Origin: Pilatotrama ljubarskyi
Lineage: Eukaryota; Basidiomycota; Agaricomycetes; Polyporales; Polyporaceae
DNA: 64,000 nt
Assembly (NCBI GenBank): GCA_022385805.1
Contig: MU277679.1
Span: forward strand, 503,276 to 567,275
Direction: 5' to 3'
Shown: one piece after another, positions 59,493 to 64,000 of the stretch
Position numbering within the stretch: position 1 is the first letter of the stretch
How the letters are laid out: each line of letters starts with the position of its first letter
Position numbers and translations under genes: made by a program
The notes under the pieces: generated by a model
Told to the model about the DNA's origin: nothing
Databases searched by the model: none
Seen by the model: the letters and a program-made list of their open reading frames with translations, nothing else

Positions 59493-60030
59493 ATGGGCTA
59501 CAGACAAGCAGCCGTGCTCACCTCCGTCTCGTTCTTCCTCGGTGCGTACCCCGGTCACAGGGAACGATGCTCTTAACATCTCTGCGCGAATGCTCACGCG
59601 TCCGCGCGCCGTCTTCAGGGGTGCTCTTCATCTGCCTGAACGTCGACTACAGGATACTCTTCACGCCGCTCACGGAGGGCACTGCGCGCGATGGCATCGA
59701 GTTCTACACGACGTTCTACAACTCTCCGCCCGCTATCAAGGCGAGTACTTCGCTTTCGGCTGTATCCCACTTCGGCACGCTCATACGCATATCTCTCTAT
59801 TTCTCCCGCGTCCCCTCTCGCGCCTCCTCCTCCCACTCGAACACTTCGGGTCGCGCAGGCGCTGCTGCACTCTATTATGGGGGTGGGACTCCTCGGCCTA
59901 GTGGGCAAGCTGCACAAGTGGGACGACAGCGCGATGTTCTTCGACGGCTCTTCTCTCGGTGCGTCTCGCTCTTCTCTTCAACCGCTCCCGGATCCCGCTC
60001 TTCCGCGGACGGGACGAGACGCGATCCACT

Positions 60031-60063
<33 letters not shown>

Positions 60064-60483
60064 TACGTACGAGCGAGCACTCACTCACACGCGTGCGCGT
60101 TCTAGCCGCGTACATCTTCAGTCTCGCCGTGTACTTGACCGTCGGCATCCCCGCCTGCCGCACCGTCGCGGACCCAGTACCGAACGTGGACTCGAGGGAC
60201 GACCAGGTCGAGGCCCTGCGCATCCTCTCCGCGGGGAACACGATCATCATCGTTCTCCTCGGTGCTATCCTCGCTCTGCAGGCACGTCTCCTCTTCCCTC
60301 CAGCGTCCCGAATGTGCTGACTGACCGCTGGAATCTCTCCTTGCCGTGGCCGTGACTTTCCGACAGGCGGGAGAACAGTGGGCGAGGCGGCTCGAGGCCA
60401 ACATCCTCCAGCAGACGGCGGAAGAACAGCAAAAGGCTGCGACGACCGTGGACGCCGAGACGGAGAGCAAGAAGGATAAGTGA
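59493..60483 (+). CDS. SHR3: Shr3 amino-acid permease chaperone
   Basis: Five exons (59493-59541, 59619-59740, 59859-59958, 60106-60281, 60367-60483) give 187 aa. The protein has four hydrophobic helices and the Shr3 motifs MGYRQAAVL, LFICLNVDYRILFTPL, HSIMGVGLLGLVGKLHKWDD, MFFDGSSL and LSAGNTIIIVLLGAILALQ, then a polar tail ending SKKDK. Shr3 is an ER membrane chaperone that helps amino-acid permeases fold and enter COPII vesicles. To keep this frame, introns 2 and 4 must start with GC rather than GT (AAG|GCGAGT and CAG|GCACGT). Intron 3 holds a run of 31 C. Confidence 0.92.
60032..60062 (+). repeat. 31-nt poly-C tract within SHR3 intron 3
   Basis: An uninterrupted run of C from 60032 to 60062, followed by GTACGTAC. 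It lies inside the 147-nt intron, so it does not affect the protein. Confidence 0.9.
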
Positions 60484-63400
60484 TGCTCACGTCGAGAACT
60501 TACGACCTCGTCACGTCGCTACAGCCCACGTTGGTTAATATCGAAGGGATGCCGAAATACATGTATTGCACGCTGGAAGGCTCTTTACTGTTCCTGGGCG
60601 CGCAGAAGATGCTCCCAAAGGTACCCGCCGCGACTGGAAGACAGCGTAAATGATGAGAGACGTCGGGTAAAGCACCCAGAGCGCCGACCTCCGTCTCCTT
60701 GTCTGATGAAGGCTTCCGCGCTGTCCCGCAAAGGCAGCAATGTCGGGATATTCCCATCTCTCCTTCACGAAGGTTGACGGACAAATGACAACAGGGGGGA
60801 ATTCGTGCGCGCAGAGAAGCGATACGAGGACCTAGAGCGCCTCAGAACCTGTCGTATATGGCGCAAACGCCCCCTGGGCCGACCGTGGCCTCATATATAC
60901 CGTGCGCGCACCGTCTGCGCAGCAGCTTCGCCGTCCGTGCGGATTTCTGGTCGCGCAGGAGTGTGATTTGCTGTTGATGAGAGCCACGGCGTTGTGGCGT
61001 CGTGTTGGCGTCGCAGTGGCAGCGGCCCGCCATGGGAGCAAAGGAAAAGTCCCAAGGATCGCTCTGTCGTCTGGCCGGGCTTCTGGCCGGTCTAGCCCTG
61101 TCGCCCCTTGCGGGTGTGAGATCGCGACGCGCTGTAGAGCTTGGTCCTATCTCCGGTGGGCAGTCAGAGAATGTATGATGGCCACGTATAGGGAGACTCG
61201 ACTCACCGGGGTCGCATCGGCGCGGTTTCTTGGACGCGTATCGTTCACGGAGGATTTGCGACGAGAGCTGGGCTGTGTGCCAGAAACCCCGCGAGATGCG
61301 CGTCGCGGGGTCCAGAGGGGCTGAGGCCCCTTGTGGGACGATGTTCTGTTGAAGTGAGAGGAAGGTGGGCGAGCAAAGACTCCGCCCGCTTATCAGGCTT
61401 TGCGGGATGGCTCTCATGGCACTCATCGGCGGACGTAGTGAACTGGTGCGGTCGTGATGGAGTGAGGTGCGATGCGAAAATGCGGGTGTGCAGTTGTGCG
61501 CTCGCTTCTCCCGGCTCGAGGGAGCGGAGATGCGGGGTTGCGCGCAGCGGAAGACGGGGTGGCCGGGGACGGGTGCATGGGTGTGCCTTCAAGTTCCCGC
61601 GAAGATGTGTGTGCAGAGAGTTGCCGACGGTAAGGCCGAAAGGAGCACATGTCGCGCACCAGCCATCAGAACGGGCGACGTCCTCCTCCTTGGACCGCAG
61701 GCGCCTTTTCCGGCGTCCTCGCCTTTCTCTCCTCCACACCGGCTTTGTCGTCACGACCGACGTGTTACGCTCCGCTATTCTTCGCCCATTTTGACAAATG
61801 CCGCTCTCTTCCACATGCGAGATCTGGGGGCAATCGGCGGGAGGCGAGCGTTGACGCGCGTGCGCCGTCGTTGTTCCACCAATATGGCAGGTGTCGTATT
61901 CGCGTCCGCCCTGTGTCACGCTCCAACGTACAACAAGGGCACATAACGTACACCGGCATCGGGCACTCGATCTCCCATTGTCTCTCTTTTCCGCATCCGT
62001 TTGTGTTGTTTCTTAGTTTTGCACCGCGTACTACGCCGTCAGCACCTCTTGGAACCCCGTCGAAGTGCAGTAGCTGCGCGAGGGCGGTGATGGGAGAATC
62101 AGACTGAGCAACAAGAGTGTGGTAGCCGAGCAAGGACGACTGATGTTTTCGCAGCCCGTCTCGCTCAATCAGCCTCCGGTGACGTCCAGTGTCCTACTGC
62201 AGTCTGCTGTCAGCCCGCCCTCTCCTCCGCAGACACCCTCAAGCTCGAACAGGCACTCCCATCCTCGCATCCATCCACGCTCGCGCAATTCCGCGGGGCG
62301 CTTGCTGCGACCCTGCGCACACATGTATACTCAACGTTCGCTTTCTGATCTTCGCCCCTCTGCCTTCCGTGCTGATACGACACGCTCCAGCACCTTCCCC
62401 GTTCTGACTCTGTCTGACGCTCTTCGACTCGGCCCACCGCCACACCCAATACCCGGCCATCTATGAGACATCCCTTCATGCGGATGTTTGGCGCCGCAAC
62501 ATACGGCCATCATGCACATCAGGTATGCTGCACCGCTCCGGGTCCCGCTCCAGGGCAATGAACTTCGAAGCTGATCTTGCTACCGCGCATGCAGCGGGCA
62601 CGACCATCTCTTCTCTCACTCAATGTACGAGCCTGGCCTCCGTGAGGTGGAAGATCACGAAATTTTTCTGCGTTCCAAAGAGGACGACGGGCATCTGCAC
62701 TGTCACAGATGCGAAGATGCGACGTTTGACCGCCGGCAACGCCAGCTGCGCCGTACATGCATCTCGTACGCCTTCCTAGTCCGCATCTGACAGCATGCAG
62801 CCTGCGAGATCCCCGTCCCAGTCGCCCCATCTCCCGTCACGCTTCTCCGCAGATGGCACCTCATGCGCGCCAGGCCACGAAGATTCCCCCGCTGCGTTAC
62901 CTGGGATCTCCCAGCGTCTCCACCGACGACACCGACAGATATCACGTCCGTAGTCGCTTCTCCGAATATCAGCGCTTTCGATCTGAACGCCGAGGCCAGA
63001 AGTGCCAGTCGCATTTCCCTTTACACGGTAGCCGGCTGCGCAGACGGTGGTGGGATGGCAGGCGTGCGGTGGACACGCAGCTATCTGCCCGGTGTGCGCG
63101 TGCGCACGAATCGCCGAGCCATACGCGCGGCGCCTGCGTATTACACGCCCAGCGATCATATACGCATATGTGCCACCGCTCCTGCCTATCGTGGCGGTCA
63201 GCACAAGCTATCAACGTCCTCCGTACGCAATGCCATCGGATGGAACACGTCTCTCTGCTGCCCGGGCACCCGTTCGACGTACGAGCGTCCCATGCACAAT
63301 GTTCGAGCACGCCGTAATGGCGTCTGATCTTGCACTCCCTTCCATCCGGCCTGTGCGTCGTCTGTCCACCGCTACCAAACTCGCGCATGCCCGCCCTCCC

Positions 63401-64000
63401 GAGGTGCGCCGCCAATGCGCTGCTGTCCCGTCACCGCAACATGCCGCGCACATCTCGCGTCACGACGCCCATCCGCACCCGTCCGCAGGCACCACTCTCC
63501 GCCCCTCCACCCTTTCTCGAACTCTGGAAGCCCGCGCGCTCGCGCGCCCATGCGAACGACAAGAACGAGGGTCCGAACGGAGGGACGTGAAACCTTGTAC
63601 TCTATTCGCGGCGCCAGACAGGCTAAGGCTGCACCACCATACAGCCCTCCCCCGGCTCTCGTGCTCTTCAGGCTTCCTCGCCCCTGCCCCCCTCCTTCCT
63701 CCCTGTAGGCAATCGCCGAGGCCCCAGTCCCCGGCCAATGAAGATTGGTCACACCCCTCGGCTTGCACGGCAACCCACGTTCTCCTTCCGAGCGTGGCCC
63801 ACGGTGGGCCGCGCTGCAGATGCCAGCCCCGCGCTTCCCGTTCTCTCCATCATCGTCACCGAGTGACTGGCGTGAAGAGCTGCGAGGGCCAAGCTACAAG
63901 CTTCAAGATGTGCAGCCAGATTAATCGAGACGCAAGGCGCCCCCTCCCGTCCTGAAGCTTAGCTTCAGCCGTGCGCTACCAGACGTTCCCATCGCCGCCG
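60484..64000. other. GC-rich 3.5-kb stretch without a recognised gene
   Basis: Long open frames occur on both strands and overlap each other (for example 63047-63955 plus and 61245-61919 minus). They are Arg/Pro/Ala/Ser-rich, as expected of random GC-rich DNA, and none has a recognisable motif. No tRNA, LTR or retroelement fragment was identified. Confidence 0.5.

Noticed and set aside
10094..60483. Idea that sorting nexin, clathrin, PQ-loop, Rho3, Bem3 and Shr3 form a functional trafficking cluster
   Set aside because: The genes are on both strands, separated by unrelated housekeeping genes and conserved individually across fungi. Chance neighbourhood is the simpler explanation.
63047..63955. 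302-codon open frame on the plus strand
   Set aside because: Composition is typical of a chance frame in GC-rich DNA, it overlaps frames of similar length on the other strand, and it has no recognisable domain or promoter context.
1..64000. tRNA genes and other structured RNAs
   Set aside because: I looked for B-box-like GGTTCGAATCC patterns with plausible cloverleaf context and found none convincing. A covariance-model search would be needed to exclude them.

Overview
This window is a stretch of a basidiomycete nuclear chromosome, most likely from an Agaricomycete. The evidence is dense multi-exon genes with introns of about 50-65 nt, high GC content, conserved proteins of fungal type (Shr3, Msc2, Rho3, Bem3, Bfr2), and two zinc-cluster regulators of a type typical of mushroom-forming fungi. 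Gene models were built by hand from splice sites and reading-frame continuity. Where exon boundaries are given in full, the summed coding length divides by three.

Layout. Positions 1-4760 are retrotransposon-derived. First comes the 3' end of a Ty1/copia element (RT/RNase H, polypurine tract, 3' LTR). It abuts a decayed Ty3/gypsy chromovirus (RT, RNase H, integrase and chromodomain remnants). A frameshifted Cys-rich ORF lies on the opposite strand. From 4876 to 16137, on the minus strand, are a coiled-coil protein, a CUE/CCCH/SMR protein, a Snx41/Atg20-type sorting nexin and a Zn2Cys6 transcription factor. From 17107 to 28526, on the plus strand, are Tsr4/PDCD2, a PH/coiled-coil protein, a PQ-loop protein (Any1/SLC66A2-like) and clathrin heavy chain. 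Minus-strand Rho3 and an AT-hook acidic protein follow. Bfr2/AATF is on the plus strand, then a second, paralogous Zn2Cys6 factor (minus), an Msc2-type zinc transporter (plus), the CCR4-NOT subunit Caf40/Rcd1 (minus) and a mitochondrial-type Fe-S L-serine dehydratase (minus). The plus strand then carries a SET/MYND-like protein, a Bem3-type PX-PH-RhoGAP and Shr3. The last 3.5 kb contains no gene I can recognise.

The genes are mostly housekeeping: membrane traffic (clathrin, sorting nexin, PQ-loop, Shr3), polarity GTPase control (Rho3, Bem3), ribosome assembly (Tsr4, Bfr2), mRNA decay (Caf40), zinc and serine metabolism, and transcription. I see no biosynthetic cluster, CRISPR array or obviously new system. 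The most unusual structure is in the exon-intron architecture. Microexons of 10-13 nt recur: in matching positions in the two zinc-cluster paralogues, in Rho3, and as the initiating exon of Bfr2. Two GC-AG introns occur in the short SHR3 gene.
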